Shown here: positions 1-8,336 of the stretch, piece by piece | How positions within the stretch are numbered: position 1 is the stretch's first letter | Layout: the number at the start of each line of letters is the position of its first letter | Source of the DNA: Rhizobiales bacterium Y(2018) | GTDB taxonomy: Bacteria; Pseudomonadota; Alphaproteobacteria; Rhizobiales; Aestuariivirgaceae | Reading direction: 5' to 3' | DNA length: 64,000 nt | Assembly (NCBI GenBank): GCA_005502925.1 | Contig: SCPD01000020.1 | Span: 1-64,000, forward strand | Notes under the pieces: model-generated | What the model was told of the DNA's origin: nothing | Databases searched by the model: none | Seen by the model: only the letters and a program-made list of their open reading frames with translations | Translations under genes and position numbers: made by a program

Positions 1-77
1 GGGTGGTGCATCCGACCCCCATCCGTCTCCCCGGCTTGCAGCCGGGGAGCCACCTTCCCCGCAAGGGGGAAGGAGAG
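1..77. repeat. Intergenic double-hairpin repeat, copy 1
   Basis: The segment downstream of metY contains two perfect hairpins: CTCCCCGGC (27-35) pairs with GCCGGGGAG (41-49), and CCTTCCCC (53-60) pairs with GGGGAAGG (66-73). The surrounding words CGACCCCCATCCG and CCACCTTCCCCGCAAGGG recur at 3699-3757 and, inverted and diverged, at 3608-3661. It therefore looks like a dispersed palindromic element. It lies just past the metY stop, so it may also serve as a transcript end; there is no clear T-run, so terminator function is only inferred. Confidence 0.6.
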
Positions 78-78
78 C

Positions 79-1395
79 CTACGCCGCGCGGTCTCTCCGC
101 GCGTTTGCCTGGTCCAGCGCCTGGTCGAGATCGGCGATGATGTCGTCGATATGCTCCAGGCCCACCGACAGCCGCACATAGCCGGGCGTCACGCCGGTGG
201 CGCGCTGGTCTTCCTCACTCAGTTGCGAATGCGTCGTCGAGGCCGGATGAATGGCGAGCGAGCGCGCATCGCCGATATTGGCGACATGGTAGAACATCTT
301 GAGCGCGTCGATGAAACCTTTGCCCGCTTCCATGCCGCCCGCCAGCTCGAAGCCGACAAGTCCGCCGCGGCCGCCTTTGAGATAGGCGCCGGCGCGCCGG
401 TCGGTCTCCTTGGCCTTGTGCATGCCCGGATAGATGACGCGTATCACCGCATCATGCCGGCTTAAGTGTTCCGCCACGCTTTGCGCATTGCGGCAATGCT
501 CGCGCATGCGCAACGGCAGCGTCTCGAGGCCCTGGATGAACTGGAAGGCATTGAACGGGCTCATGCAGGCGCCGAGATCGCGCTGCAAGGTCGTGCGCGC
601 CTTGACGATATAAGCGATCGGTCCCAGAGGCTTCACCGCTTCCGTCCAGATGGCGCCGTGATAGCTGGGATCGGGCTGGTTGAGCATCGGAAAACGCTTG
701 GCATTCGCTTCCCAGTCGAACGTGCCACTGTCGATGATGGCGCCGCCGATCGATGTGCCATGACCGCCGATATATTTCGTCGTCGAATGCACGACGATCG
801 CCGCGCCATGGTCGATCGGCCGGCAGATGACCGGCGCCGCCGTGTTGTCCATGATCAGCGGAATGCCGAGACTTCTGCCGATACGCGCCACTTCCGCGAT
901 CGGGAAGACGGCGAGCTTCGGATTGGGCAAGGTCTCGGCATAATAGGCGCGTGTGCGGTCGTCGCTCGCGCGGCGGAAGGCTTCCGGATCGGCGGGGTCG
1001 ACGAAACGCACCTCGATGCCCATCGTCTTGAAGGTATGGGCGAAGAGATTCCACGACCCGCCATACAGATCGGTCGAGCTCACGATATTGTCGCCGGCCT
1101 GGCAGATATTCTGCACCGCGATGGCCGACGCCGCCTGGCCGGAGCTCATCGTCATCGCCGCCACGCCGCCTTCCAGCGCCGCGAGCTTGAGCTCGAGCGC
1201 CTCATTGGTCGGGTTGGTGATGCGGCTATAGATATGGGCGATCTCTTTCAGCGCGAAGAGATCGGCCGCATGCGCCGTGTCGCGGAACTGGAAGGATGTC
1301 GTCTGGTAGATCGGCACCGCCACCGCGCCAGTCTGCGGCTCGGCGCGGGGACCGGCGTGAAGCACGAGGGTTTCGGCATGTCTGCTGGCAGTCAT
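79..1395 (-). CDS. metY: O-acetylhomoserine sulfhydrylase (aminocarboxypropyltransferase)
   Basis: A PLP enzyme of the Cys/Met metabolism family that makes homocysteine from O-acetyl-L-homoserine and sulfide, in the cytoplasm. The 438 aa length matches MetY (about 430 aa) better than the shorter MetZ/MetB. The Schiff-base lysine is K207 in VVHSTTKYIGGHG, and the SGQAA phosphate-binding motif is at 85-89. I chose the ATG at 1395 because GGAG precedes it and the protein then begins with the family-typical HAETLVLHAG segment; the open frame extends 40 codons further upstream without support. It is followed by a hairpin repeat and preceded on the same strand by an alpha/beta hydrolase 34 bp away, so the two may be co-transcribed. 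Confidence 0.93.
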   Translation of the reverse strand: MTASRHAETLVLHAGPRAEPQTGAVAVPIYQTTSFQFRDTAHAADLFALKEIAHIYSRITNPTNEALELKLAALEGGVAAMTMSSGQAASAIAVQNICQAGDNIVSSTDLYGGSWNLFAHTFKTMGIEVRFVDPADPEAFRRASDDRTRAYYAETLPNPKLAVFPIAEVARIGRSLGIPLIMDNTAAPVICRPIDHGAAIVVHSTTKYIGGHGTSIGGAIIDSGTFDWEANAKRFPMLNQPDPSYHGAIWTEAVKPLGPIAYIVKARTTLQRDLGACMSPFNAFQFIQGLETLPLRMREHCRNAQSVAEHLSRHDAVIRVIYPGMHKAKETDRRAGAYLKGGRGGLVGFELAGGMEAGKGFIDALKMFYHVANIGDARSLAIHPASTTHSQLSEEDQRATGVTPGYVRLSVGLEHIDDIIADLDQALDQANARRDRAA

Positions 1396-1429
1396 GTTGG
1401 TCTCCGTTGGATGAAAAATAGTGGAAGTG

Positions 1430-2266
1430 TCAGGCGACGCGCGGCGTGGCGTCGGGCATCCTCGCCTCGACTGCATTGAGATGCGTGCCGATGAGCCGTG
1501 CCGCCGTCGCCGCATGGGTGACGGGCAGCATGTGGCTGGCGTTGGCGATGGGCAGCACCTTCGCTTGGGGCATCTGGCCGGCGACGAGCCGGATCAGATG
1601 CTGGCTGAGCAATGGTGAGTTCTCGCCATAGAGGCCGAGCGTCGGGCAGGTCACGCGGGCGCACTCCGCGAGCGGCCAGGTCTCCTGGTGGAGGGCTGCG
1701 AAATTGGCGCGGATGAGCGGCATCCGCGCGGTCACCCGCTCGCGGGTCTCCGGTGCATATTGGGCGAAGCTGCCCGGCCCATTCCAGAAGTCGACGAAGC
1801 GGGCCGCGCCCCAGTCGGGCCGGCCGGCGGCGGCCGCGATGCCGATCTCCTGGGCGAGACCGGCGATATGGGCGAACATCTGGCGCTCGACCGGATGGCC
1901 GTCGCGCAGGAGATGGAAGATTGCTGGCTCGAACAGCGTCAGGCTCTGCACCATGTCGGGCCACTTGACCGCGATGCGCAATGCCAGCGCCGCGCCATAG
2001 GAATGGCCGATAAGATGCACCGGCCGTCCAAGTGCCCGTAATTTCTGCAGGATCATGTCGGCCTCGGCGCTGAGGCTGCGTTCGGCCTGCGGCACTTCAT
2101 GGGCGGTGTAACCCGGCAGGTCGAGCGCCAGGCTCTCGAAGCCGCCCGGCAGCCGGTCGATCAGGTCCTGCCACTGCCGGCGGCTACCCGCCGTGCCATG
2201 CAGGAAGACGACTGGCGCGCGGCGGCTTCTGGTGAGAACATTAGCCATGGCGTTTACCCCGGCCAT
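1430..2266 (-). CDS. Alpha/beta-fold hydrolase
   Basis: A 278 aa alpha/beta hydrolase without a signal peptide. The oxyanion-hole segment HGTAGSRRQW lies at about 23-32, the nucleophile elbow is GHSYGAA with Ser89, and the catalytic His is about 245 in NASHMLP. The acid position carries a YGEN context, suggesting Glu in place of the usual Asp. The substrate is not recognisable. The longest start overlaps the DUF1127 gene by 26 bp; an ATG at 2248 would leave a shorter overlap and is equally plausible. With metY downstream, a role on an O-acyl ester is conceivable, but it is not a MetX homoserine acetyltransferase by length or motif. Confidence 0.8.
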   Translation of the reverse strand: MAGVNAMANVLTRSRRAPVVFLHGTAGSRRQWQDLIDRLPGGFESLALDLPGYTAHEVPQAERSLSAEADMILQKLRALGRPVHLIGHSYGAALALRIAVKWPDMVQSLTLFEPAIFHLLRDGHPVERQMFAHIAGLAQEIGIAAAAGRPDWGAARFVDFWNGPGSFAQYAPETRERVTARMPLIRANFAALHQETWPLAECARVTCPTLGLYGENSPLLSQHLIRLVAGQMPQAKVLPIANASHMLPVTHAATAARLIGTHLNAVEARMPDATPRVA

Positions 2267-2468
2267 GCGATGCCGCCATGATGTCGGCGCGGGAGACGCC
2301 GATATCCTTCAGCATGAAATCATTGAGCGTGTGGGCCTGGCGCGTCCCGTGATTACGCCCCAGGCGAACTCTCAGTACGCTGAAGACCGTGGTCGTGAAG
2401 CCGGAACGCACTTTGCCCGCTGCGCAGGACGCATGGGCTGCACCGCTTCCGAAGGAAGCTTTGCTCAT
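2241..2468 (-). CDS. DUF1127 domain-containing small protein
   Basis: A 75 aa basic protein whose C-terminal part (LNDFMLKDIGVSRADI, about residues 48-63) is the DUF1127 signature. Such small arginine-rich proteins are abundant in alphaproteobacteria; some act in RNA turnover or phosphate and carbon metabolism, but this one is uncharacterised. I chose the ATG at 2468 because a GGAG box sits 6-9 nt upstream; the longer frame to 2522 has no support. Its 3' end overlaps the start of the downstream hydrolase, implying one transcript. It is divergent from the AraC regulator at 2652. Confidence 0.82.
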   Translation of the reverse strand: MSKASFGSGAAHASCAAGKVRSGFTTTVFSVLRVRLGRNHGTRQAHTLNDFMLKDIGVSRADIMAASHGRGKRHG

Positions 2469-2651
2469 TGCAATCTCCATAAAGTGTAGTGTATGAGGCC
2501 GTTCTTCCCTGACAGGGAACAACCCGCCTTTGCGCCGCTGCCACGCGGCTCATCTCGCAGGGTGGTTTCTAGGGAAGTGGGCGTCGCTTTTGAATGACCG
2601 CGACGCCGGAAGAATTGACTGATCAGCCGGGGCAGAAAAGGTATCGCGGGT

Positions 2652-3605
2652 GTGAAGGACACGCTTTCCGAGATATTTCGCACGCTTAGACTGACGGGCG
2701 GCATTTTCCTCGATGCCCGCTTCACGGCGCCCTGGTGCGTGATTTCACATGTCACGCCTGATGACGTTCGTCCATTCCTCACCTCGCCGAAAAATATCGT
2801 GACGCTGCATTATGTCGTTACCGGGCGCACTTATGTCGGTATCGGCGATGGCGAGCGTTTGGAGATCAATGAAGGCGAGCTCGTGCTCCTGCCGCGCAGT
2901 GACGAGCACATCATGTCGAGCGGTCTCGACGGCGAGCCGATCAATTCGCATCACCTCATCGAGATGTCGCCCGACGGCGGCCTGGCGCGTATCGTCCATG
3001 GTGGTGACGGCGAGCCCACGCATATTGTGTGTGGCTTCCTCGCCACGGAAGACCGTTTCAATCCGCTGATCGCGGCCCTGCCGCGCATCCTCAAGGTGAA
3101 TATCAGGGAAGGCGTGTCGCGCGATTGGATCGAATCCTCCGTCCGCTTCGCGGCGGAATCGATGTGCAAGGGTGAGGTCGCATCATCGCCGATCATGGGC
3201 CGTCTGTCGGAGCTGCTCTTCGCCGAGGCCGTGCGCGCCTATGTGAACGGCCTTCGGGAAGAGGAGCGCAGCTGGCTCAAGGGCCTCAATGATCAATATG
3301 TCGGGCGCGCCCTCGCCGCTCTGCATGACCGCCTCACCGAGGACTGGACGGTCGAGGCGCTGGCGGACGTTGCCGGCCTGTCGCGCTCGGCTTTCGTCGA
3401 GCGTTTCTCCAACTGCGTCGGCCTGCCGCCGATGAAATATCTCACCCAGTCGCGCCTGCAGCTCGCCAAGCAATTGCTGCGCGACGGCCGCCAGGGCGTG
3501 GCGCAAGTGGCGGCGAGCGTCGGCTACGAGGCGGAAGAGGCCTTCAACCGCGCCTTCAAGCGCGAATTCGGATTACCGCCGGCGAAGTGGCGCGATCTGC
3601 AGTGA
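2652..3605 (+). CDS. AraC family transcriptional regulator
   Basis: A 317 aa regulator. The N-terminal half (about 10-200) is a cupin sensor domain of the AraC_binding_2/cupin_6 type, with a TYVGIGDGERLEINEGELVLLP barrel segment. The C-terminal 100 residues hold two helix-turn-helix motifs, including LADVAGLSRSAFVERF and VAASVGYEAEEAFNRAFKREFG. The start is a GTG at 2652, the first in frame. It is transcribed divergently from the DUF1127/hydrolase/metY group, so it may control that group or itself; the effector is unknown. It ends in a double-hairpin region between convergent genes. Confidence 0.9.
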   Translation: MKDTLSEIFRTLRLTGGIFLDARFTAPWCVISHVTPDDVRPFLTSPKNIVTLHYVVTGRTYVGIGDGERLEINEGELVLLPRSDEHIMSSGLDGEPINSHHLIEMSPDGGLARIVHGGDGEPTHIVCGFLATEDRFNPLIAALPRILKVNIREGVSRDWIESSVRFAAESMCKGEVASSPIMGRLSELLFAEAVRAYVNGLREEERSWLKGLNDQYVGRALAALHDRLTEDWTVEALADVAGLSRSAFVERFSNCVGLPPMKYLTQSRLQLAKQLLRDGRQGVAQVAASVGYEAEEAFNRAFKREFGLPPAKWRDLQ

Positions 3606-3607
3606 TT

Positions 3608-3757
3608 TCTCCCTCCCCCTTGCGGGGAGGGTACGCCCGAAGGGCGGGGGCGGGGTCGGGCGGTATTTCAGGATTTCGCTTCGATCACCTGACAGTCCAC
3701 CCGACCCCCATCCGGCTCGCTGGCGCTCGCCACCTTCCCCGCAAGGGGGAAGGAAGG
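3608..3757. repeat. Inverted pair of intergenic hairpin repeats between convergent genes
   Basis: Two copies of the element seen at 1-77 lie head to head. The left copy has CCCTCCCC (3611-3618) pairing with GGGGAGGG (3624-3631), then CGCCC (3634-3638) pairing with GGGCG (3642-3646). The right copy has CCTTCCCC (3733-3740) pairing with GGGGAAGG (3746-3753). They fill the gap between the convergent AraC gene and the ABC permease gene and could act as a two-way transcript end. No gene is visible between them. Confidence 0.6.
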
Positions 3758-3764
3758 ATTGCAT

Positions 3765-4661
3765 TCACTCCTTCACCGCGCCAGTCATCGACGAGACATA
3801 ATGCTCGACGAAGAACGAATACAAAATGACGACCGGCAGCGATCCGAGCAGCGCGCCGGCCATCAGCGCGCCCCATTCATAGACGTCGCTGCGCACCAGC
3901 TCGGTGAGCACGCCGACCGGCACCGTCTTGTTCTCCGACGACTGGATGAAGGTCAGTGCATAGATGAATTCATTCCACGATAGCGTGAAGGCGAAGATGC
4001 CGGCAGAGATCAGCCCCGGCACGGCGAGCGGCAGCACGATGCGGGTCAGGATCTGCCAGCGCGTGGCGCCGTCGATCAGCGCGCACTCCTCGAGCTCATA
4101 GGGGATGGAGCGGAAATAGCCCATCAGCAGCCAGGTACAGAAGGGGATGAGGAAGGTCGGATAGGTGAGGATGAGGGCGAAGCGCGTATCATAGAGGCCG
4201 AGCTTGAACACCATCACCGCGAGCGGGATGAACAGAATCGACGGCGGCACCAGATAAGCGAGGAAGATGGCGAGACCGACGCCGCGCGATCCTTTGAAGC
4301 GCAGGCGCTCGATCGCATAGGCCGCGAAGACGGAAGCGAGCAGCGACAGGAATGTCGCCGCCACCGAGATGATCACGGTGTTGAGGAGCCAGCCCGGATA
4401 GGATGTCTCGAACAGCAGATAGCGGATATGGGCGAGCGTCGGATTGACCACCCAGAAGGGGCTGTAGTTCTTGTAATCGGTCAGCTCCTCATTCGGCTTG
4501 AAGGTGGTGATCGCCATCCAATAGAACGGGAACAGCAGCACGAAGACGAAGATCGCCAGCGGCAGGTAGACGGTGACGACGCGGCGCGGCAGGCGCTCCA
4601 GGTAGTTCATGCCGCCTTCATCGCCGGCGCGCGCGGCTGTTGTGGTGGTGACGTCCGCCAT
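3765..4661 (-). CDS. Carbohydrate ABC transporter permease (MalG/UgpE type)
   Basis: A 298 aa inner-membrane permease with six predicted membrane segments starting at about residue 32. The EAA loop, which docks the ATPase, reads EECALIDGAT...LPLAVPG at about 191-216. Family CUT1 importers pair two such permeases with a periplasmic binding protein and a MalK-type ATPase. All four are present here, in the minus-strand order ATPase, binding protein, permease, permease. Its start overlaps the stop of the partner permease by one base. The substrate is probably a sugar, polyol or glycoside. Confidence 0.92.
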   Translation of the reverse strand: MADVTTTTAARAGDEGGMNYLERLPRRVVTVYLPLAIFVFVLLFPFYWMAITTFKPNEELTDYKNYSPFWVVNPTLAHIRYLLFETSYPGWLLNTVIISVAATFLSLLASVFAAYAIERLRFKGSRGVGLAIFLAYLVPPSILFIPLAVMVFKLGLYDTRFALILTYPTFLIPFCTWLLMGYFRSIPYELEECALIDGATRWQILTRIVLPLAVPGLISAGIFAFTLSWNEFIYALTFIQSSENKTVPVGVLTELVRSDVYEWGALMAGALLGSLPVVILYSFFVEHYVSSMTGAVKE

Positions 4662-5605
4662 CAGTCGCGTCCGCCTTGCTGCCAGCGCCGCCGCTGCAGT
4701 CCGAAATAGCTGAACAATATTGCGGCGAGCAGGAACGGGATCATGGCGACGGCGATCGCCGCGCCCTCGCCGAGATTGCCGCCCGATATGCCGCGTTGGA
4801 AGCTCAATGTGGCCATCAGATGGGTGGCATTCACCGGGCCGCCGCGCGTCAGCACATAAATGAGCTGGAAGTCGGTGAAGGTGAACAGGACCGAGAAGGT
4901 CATCACGATGGCGATGATGGGCGTGAGCAGCGGAAAGGTCACAAAGCGGAAGCGCTGCCAGGAGGTGGCGCCGTCGAGCGTCGCCGCTTCATAGAGCGAC
5001 GGCGAGATGGTCTGCAGGCCGGCCAGGAGCGTGATGGCGACGAAGGGAATGCCGCGCCAGACATTGGCGGCGATCACCGACGCGCGGGCATTGGTCGGGT
5101 CGCCGAGGAAATTGATGGGTCCGGTGATGAGGCCGATCTTTTGCAGCACATAAGAGAGGATCGAGAATTGCGCATCATAGATCCACCAGAAGGCGATCGC
5201 CGACAACACAGTCGGCACCACCCAGGGCAGCAGCACGATGGCGCGGAAGAAGGCCTTGAAGGGCAGGCGCTCATTGAGGAGCAAAGCGAGCCACAGGCCG
5301 AGCCCGAATTTCAGCACCGACGCGACGGTCGTGTAGAGCACCGTGTTGAAGACCGACAGCCAGAACACGCTGTCATGCCAGAGGAACCCGTAGTTCTCGA
5401 GGCCGATATAGATGCCGGGCCGCCCGATCCTTTCGTCGGTGAAGCCGAGCCAGACGCCAAGGCCCAGAGGATAGGTGAGGAAGACGAGGAGGAGCACCGC
5501 CGCCGGCAGCAGGAACAGCAGCCCGAGCCCGAGCCGGCTGTTCTCCAGCCGCTCGAGCAGGGACACGCTGCGCCGTGTAGATCCTATGGTTGCAGTGCCG
5601 GCCAT
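4661..5605 (-). CDS. Carbohydrate ABC transporter permease (MalF/UgpA type)
   Basis: A 314 aa partner permease of the CUT1 importer. Membrane segments begin at about residue 28, and the EAA loop LYEAATLDGATSWQRF...PLLTP lies at about 207-232. It overlaps the downstream permease at 4661, implying coupled translation. A 72-bp gap upstream, after the binding-protein gene, contains a single palindromic arm of a dispersed repeat (5625-5650), which may lower transcription or message stability for the membrane subunits relative to the binding protein. Confidence 0.92.
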   Translation of the reverse strand: MAGTATIGSTRRSVSLLERLENSRLGLGLLFLLPAAVLLLVFLTYPLGLGVWLGFTDERIGRPGIYIGLENYGFLWHDSVFWLSVFNTVLYTTVASVLKFGLGLWLALLLNERLPFKAFFRAIVLLPWVVPTVLSAIAFWWIYDAQFSILSYVLQKIGLITGPINFLGDPTNARASVIAANVWRGIPFVAITLLAGLQTISPSLYEAATLDGATSWQRFRFVTFPLLTPIIAIVMTFSVLFTFTDFQLIYVLTRGGPVNATHLMATLSFQRGISGGNLGEGAAIAVAMIPFLLAAILFSYFGLQRRRWQQGGRD

Positions 5606-5624
5606 TGCATTTCCAAATTCTTCT

Positions 5625-5650
5625 TCATCCTGGCGAAAGCCGGGATCGGA
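5625..5650. repeat. Palindromic repeat arm (GGCGAAAGCC core)
   Basis: TCATCCTGGCGAAAGCCGGG, followed by ATCGGA, is a diverged copy of the repeat arm found at 17387-17411 and, inverted, at 17461-17485. The core folds as a stem with a GAAA loop. It lies between the binding-protein and permease genes of the sugar importer operon. Such elements are common between genes in proteobacteria and can be read as VIPAKAGI when translated. Confidence 0.65.
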
Positions 5651-5677
5651 GTCGGCGGCTGGCCGCCGGCCCTTCGA

Positions 5678-6988
5678 TCACACCCGGTAATACCGATTGG
5701 CGCGTTTCTCGGCGCGTTCCATCGCGGCTTGCGGCGTCTGCTGGCCGGTAACGGCTTCGGCGAACATGTCGACCAGCACATAATCTGCCATCACTGCTGC
5801 AGAGGCATAGCCGAGTGGCCCGGCATAACCATTGGGCCTGAGTGTTTCCGACGCCTTGGCATAGGGCGCATTCGCGGGATCCGCCGTCCACACCGGATTG
5901 CTGGCGAAGGCCTTCAGCGTCTGGCAGCAATAGCCGCTCGATTTGGTGATCCATTCGCTCATCTGCGCTTCCTCGAACATGAATTGCAGATAGGCCTTTG
6001 CCGCATTCGGATATTTCGTGTATTTGAAGATGACGGCGCTGGTCACCTGGTACAGCTCGACCGGCTTGCCCACCGGCCCCACCGGAAGATTGGTGGTGCG
6101 GATGTCCTTGGCGATCTCGGCGAGCTTCGGATCGTTCTTGGCCGAATAATAGGCCGAGATGCCGTTGGCGATGACCGACAGCTCACCGGCGAGGAACGCG
6201 CGGTTGTTGTTGACGTCGAGCCAGCCTTCGGTGCCGGGGATGAAGGTCTTATAGAGTTCCATCGCATATTCGATGGCCTTCTGCGTCTCCGGGCTGTTGA
6301 TCGTCACAGTGCCCTTCTCGTCGACCATCTTGCCGCCATGGCTCCATAACAGCCAATGCGCGTAGTTGTTGCCGTCGCCGACGCCATGGCCGTGGGTGAA
6401 GCCGACCGGATGGCCGGATTTCTGCAGCGCCTGGCACAGTTCGAGGAATTTGTCGGTCGTCTTGGGGAATTCGCTGAAGCCCGCTTCCTTCACCCAGCTG
6501 TCGCGATAGACGATGGCATTGCCGATAGTGGCGAGCGGCAGGCCGACGAACTGGCCGTCGCGCGTCGCATAGCTCTTTGGCCCGTCATACCAGCCGCCAT
6601 ATTTGCCGCCGAGATAATTGGCGAGATCGCTGACATCGAGCAGCTTGTCGGGATATTGATGCGGGTCGTCGAACCATACGAACATCAGATCGGGGCCTGA
6701 CCCGACATTGGCGGCGACCGCCGCCTTCGGTCTGATGTCCTCCCAGCTCTCCTTGTCGACACGCACCTCGACGCCCGTCGCCTCGGTGAATTTTTTGGTA
6801 TTGGCGAGCCACTGTTCTTCGTCGCCCTTGACGAAAGGCGACCAGCGCAGAAGCCTGAGGCTGGCGCCCTCCTCGGGCTTGAAGGAGAGGTCCTGGGCGC
6901 GGGCCCTCTGGGTTAACAGGGAAGGCGCCATGAGGCCGGCGGAAGCGCCGGCGGTAGTCTTGAGCAAGTCGCGTCGCGTGAAACCCAT
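5678..6988 (-). CDS. Carbohydrate ABC transporter substrate-binding protein (Tat-exported)
   Basis: A 436 aa family 1 extracellular binding protein. The N-terminus MGFTRRDLLKTTAGASAGL is a twin-arginine signal, so the protein is probably exported folded to the periplasm. The mature part has typical family 1 features (GSGPDLMFVW near residue 100 and a late FKYTKYPNAAKAYLQFM segment). The start has an AGGAGGAG ribosome site. It follows the ATPase gene by 27 bp and precedes the two permeases. The ligand cannot be told from sequence; a sugar is likely. Confidence 0.92.
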   Translation of the reverse strand: MGFTRRDLLKTTAGASAGLMAPSLLTQRARAQDLSFKPEEGASLRLLRWSPFVKGDEEQWLANTKKFTEATGVEVRVDKESWEDIRPKAAVAANVGSGPDLMFVWFDDPHQYPDKLLDVSDLANYLGGKYGGWYDGPKSYATRDGQFVGLPLATIGNAIVYRDSWVKEAGFSEFPKTTDKFLELCQALQKSGHPVGFTHGHGVGDGNNYAHWLLWSHGGKMVDEKGTVTINSPETQKAIEYAMELYKTFIPGTEGWLDVNNNRAFLAGELSVIANGISAYYSAKNDPKLAEIAKDIRTTNLPVGPVGKPVELYQVTSAVIFKYTKYPNAAKAYLQFMFEEAQMSEWITKSSGYCCQTLKAFASNPVWTADPANAPYAKASETLRPNGYAGPLGYASAAVMADYVLVDMFAEAVTGQQTPQAAMERAEKRANRYYRV

Positions 6989-7015
6989 TTTCTCCTCCTG
7001 TTGGACTGGCTTTGC

Positions 7016-8086
7016 TTATGAAACGCGCCGCCCGCTTTCCCCATCGAAGAGATGGATGGTGCCGGGCTGCGGGGTGAGCGTGATCGTGTCGCCGGGCGTG
7101 AAACTGTGTCTTTCGCGGAAGACCGCGACGATCTCCTCGCCATTGGCGGCGCGGGCATTGACCTGGACTTCGGAACCGGTCGGCTCGACCACCACGACTT
7201 CGGCCGCGATGCCATGTGGTCCCAGCATGAGATGCTCGGGCCTGACGCCGAGCACCAGCGGATGGCCCGGTGCAAGACCGGCCGGCGCCGTGATGGCGAT
7301 CCTGACGCCGCCTTCCGCTTCGAAGGCCGCAGACGCGCCGCTGCCGGCGAACCGGCCGGAAATGAAATTCATCGCCGGCGAGCCGATGAAGCCGGCGACG
7401 AAGCGATTCTGCGGCCTATCGTAGAGATCGAGCGGCGCCCCGATCTGCTCGATCCGCCCGTCATTCATCACGACGATCTTGTCGGCCATGGTCATCGCCT
7501 CGATCTGGTCATGGGTGACATAGACCGTCGTCGTCTTGAGGCGCTGATGCAGCTGCTTGACTTCCGCCCGCATGGCGACGCGCAATTTGGCGTCGAGATT
7601 GGAGAGCGGCTCGTCGAACAGGAAGACCTTGGGATTGCGCACGATGGCGCGGCCCATGGCGACGCGCTGGCGCTGGCCGCCCGACAGCTGGCGCGGATAA
7701 CGTTCGAGATAGGGAACAAGCCCCAATATGTCGGCTGCCTGGCGCACCTTCTGCGCCATCTCGGCCTTGGGCGCATTCTTGAGCTTGAGCGAGAAGCCCA
7801 TATTCTCGGCGACCGTCATATGCGGATAGAGCGCATAATTCTGGAACACCATCGCGATGTCACGCTCTTTGGGCGCCACGTCATTGACGACGCGCTTGTC
7901 GATGGCGATCTCGCCGCCGGTGATGCTTTCGAGGCCGGCGATCATGCGCAGCAAGGTCGACTTGCCGCAGCCCGAGGGGCCGACAAGGACGACGAATTCG
8001 CCATCCGCGATATCGACGCTCACCCCGTGGAGAATCTGCGCCGTGCCATAGGCTTTGCGCGCATCACGAATCTCGACCTCGGCCAT
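7016..8086 (-). CDS. Sugar ABC transporter ATP-binding protein (UgpC/MalK type)
   Basis: A 356 aa ATPase with Walker A GPSGCGKST at 36-44, a Q-loop, the signature LSGGQRQRVAMGRA near 134-147, Walker B VFLFDEPLSNLDAK and the H-loop THDQIEAM. The C-terminal 120 residues form the TOBE/OB regulatory domain of the MalK subgroup. I chose the ATG at 8086 (MAEVEIRDARKAYG) because GGAAGGA precedes it and the family start fits; the frame is open 31 codons further upstream. It is the first gene of the importer operon and divergent from the GguC/AraD1-like gene at 8337. Confidence 0.93.
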   Translation of the reverse strand: MAEVEIRDARKAYGTAQILHGVSVDIADGEFVVLVGPSGCGKSTLLRMIAGLESITGGEIAIDKRVVNDVAPKERDIAMVFQNYALYPHMTVAENMGFSLKLKNAPKAEMAQKVRQAADILGLVPYLERYPRQLSGGQRQRVAMGRAIVRNPKVFLFDEPLSNLDAKLRVAMRAEVKQLHQRLKTTTVYVTHDQIEAMTMADKIVVMNDGRIEQIGAPLDLYDRPQNRFVAGFIGSPAMNFISGRFAGSGASAAFEAEGGVRIAITAPAGLAPGHPLVLGVRPEHLMLGPHGIAAEVVVVEPTGSEVQVNARAANGEEIVAVFRERHSFTPGDTITLTPQPGTIHLFDGESGRRVS

Positions 8087-8336
8087 TCCTTCCGTGATCC
8101 TCCCATCCCGCACCTCGCATCTTGCTTTGTGCTTTATGTGCGAAACATGGACGATACGAATGCGGCAGGGCCCGTGCAAGCCAAGACGGACGCATTCGAC
8201 GAAAGACTAATGCCGTAACGCGATGCGAAGATGGTCAAATTTTAGGCAAAGGCGGTGGTCGGAAGCTCGCCGGCCGCTTGCCAATCTATCTATTTGTATG
8301 ACAATAATCCGGAAAATAAAGAGTGAGGTCTGCGCA

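Noticed and set aside
466-1479. 337-codon open frame on the plus strand
   Set aside because: It is antisense to metY, Arg/His/Asp-rich with no domain, and results from codon bias in GC-rich DNA.
4676-6349. 557-codon plus-strand open frame
   Set aside because: It runs antisense across a permease and a binding protein whose families are clear; composition is His/Arg/Glu-rich and no family is recognisable.
7052-8218. 388-codon plus-strand open frame
   Set aside because: It mirrors the ABC ATPase gene, which has all nucleotide-binding motifs.
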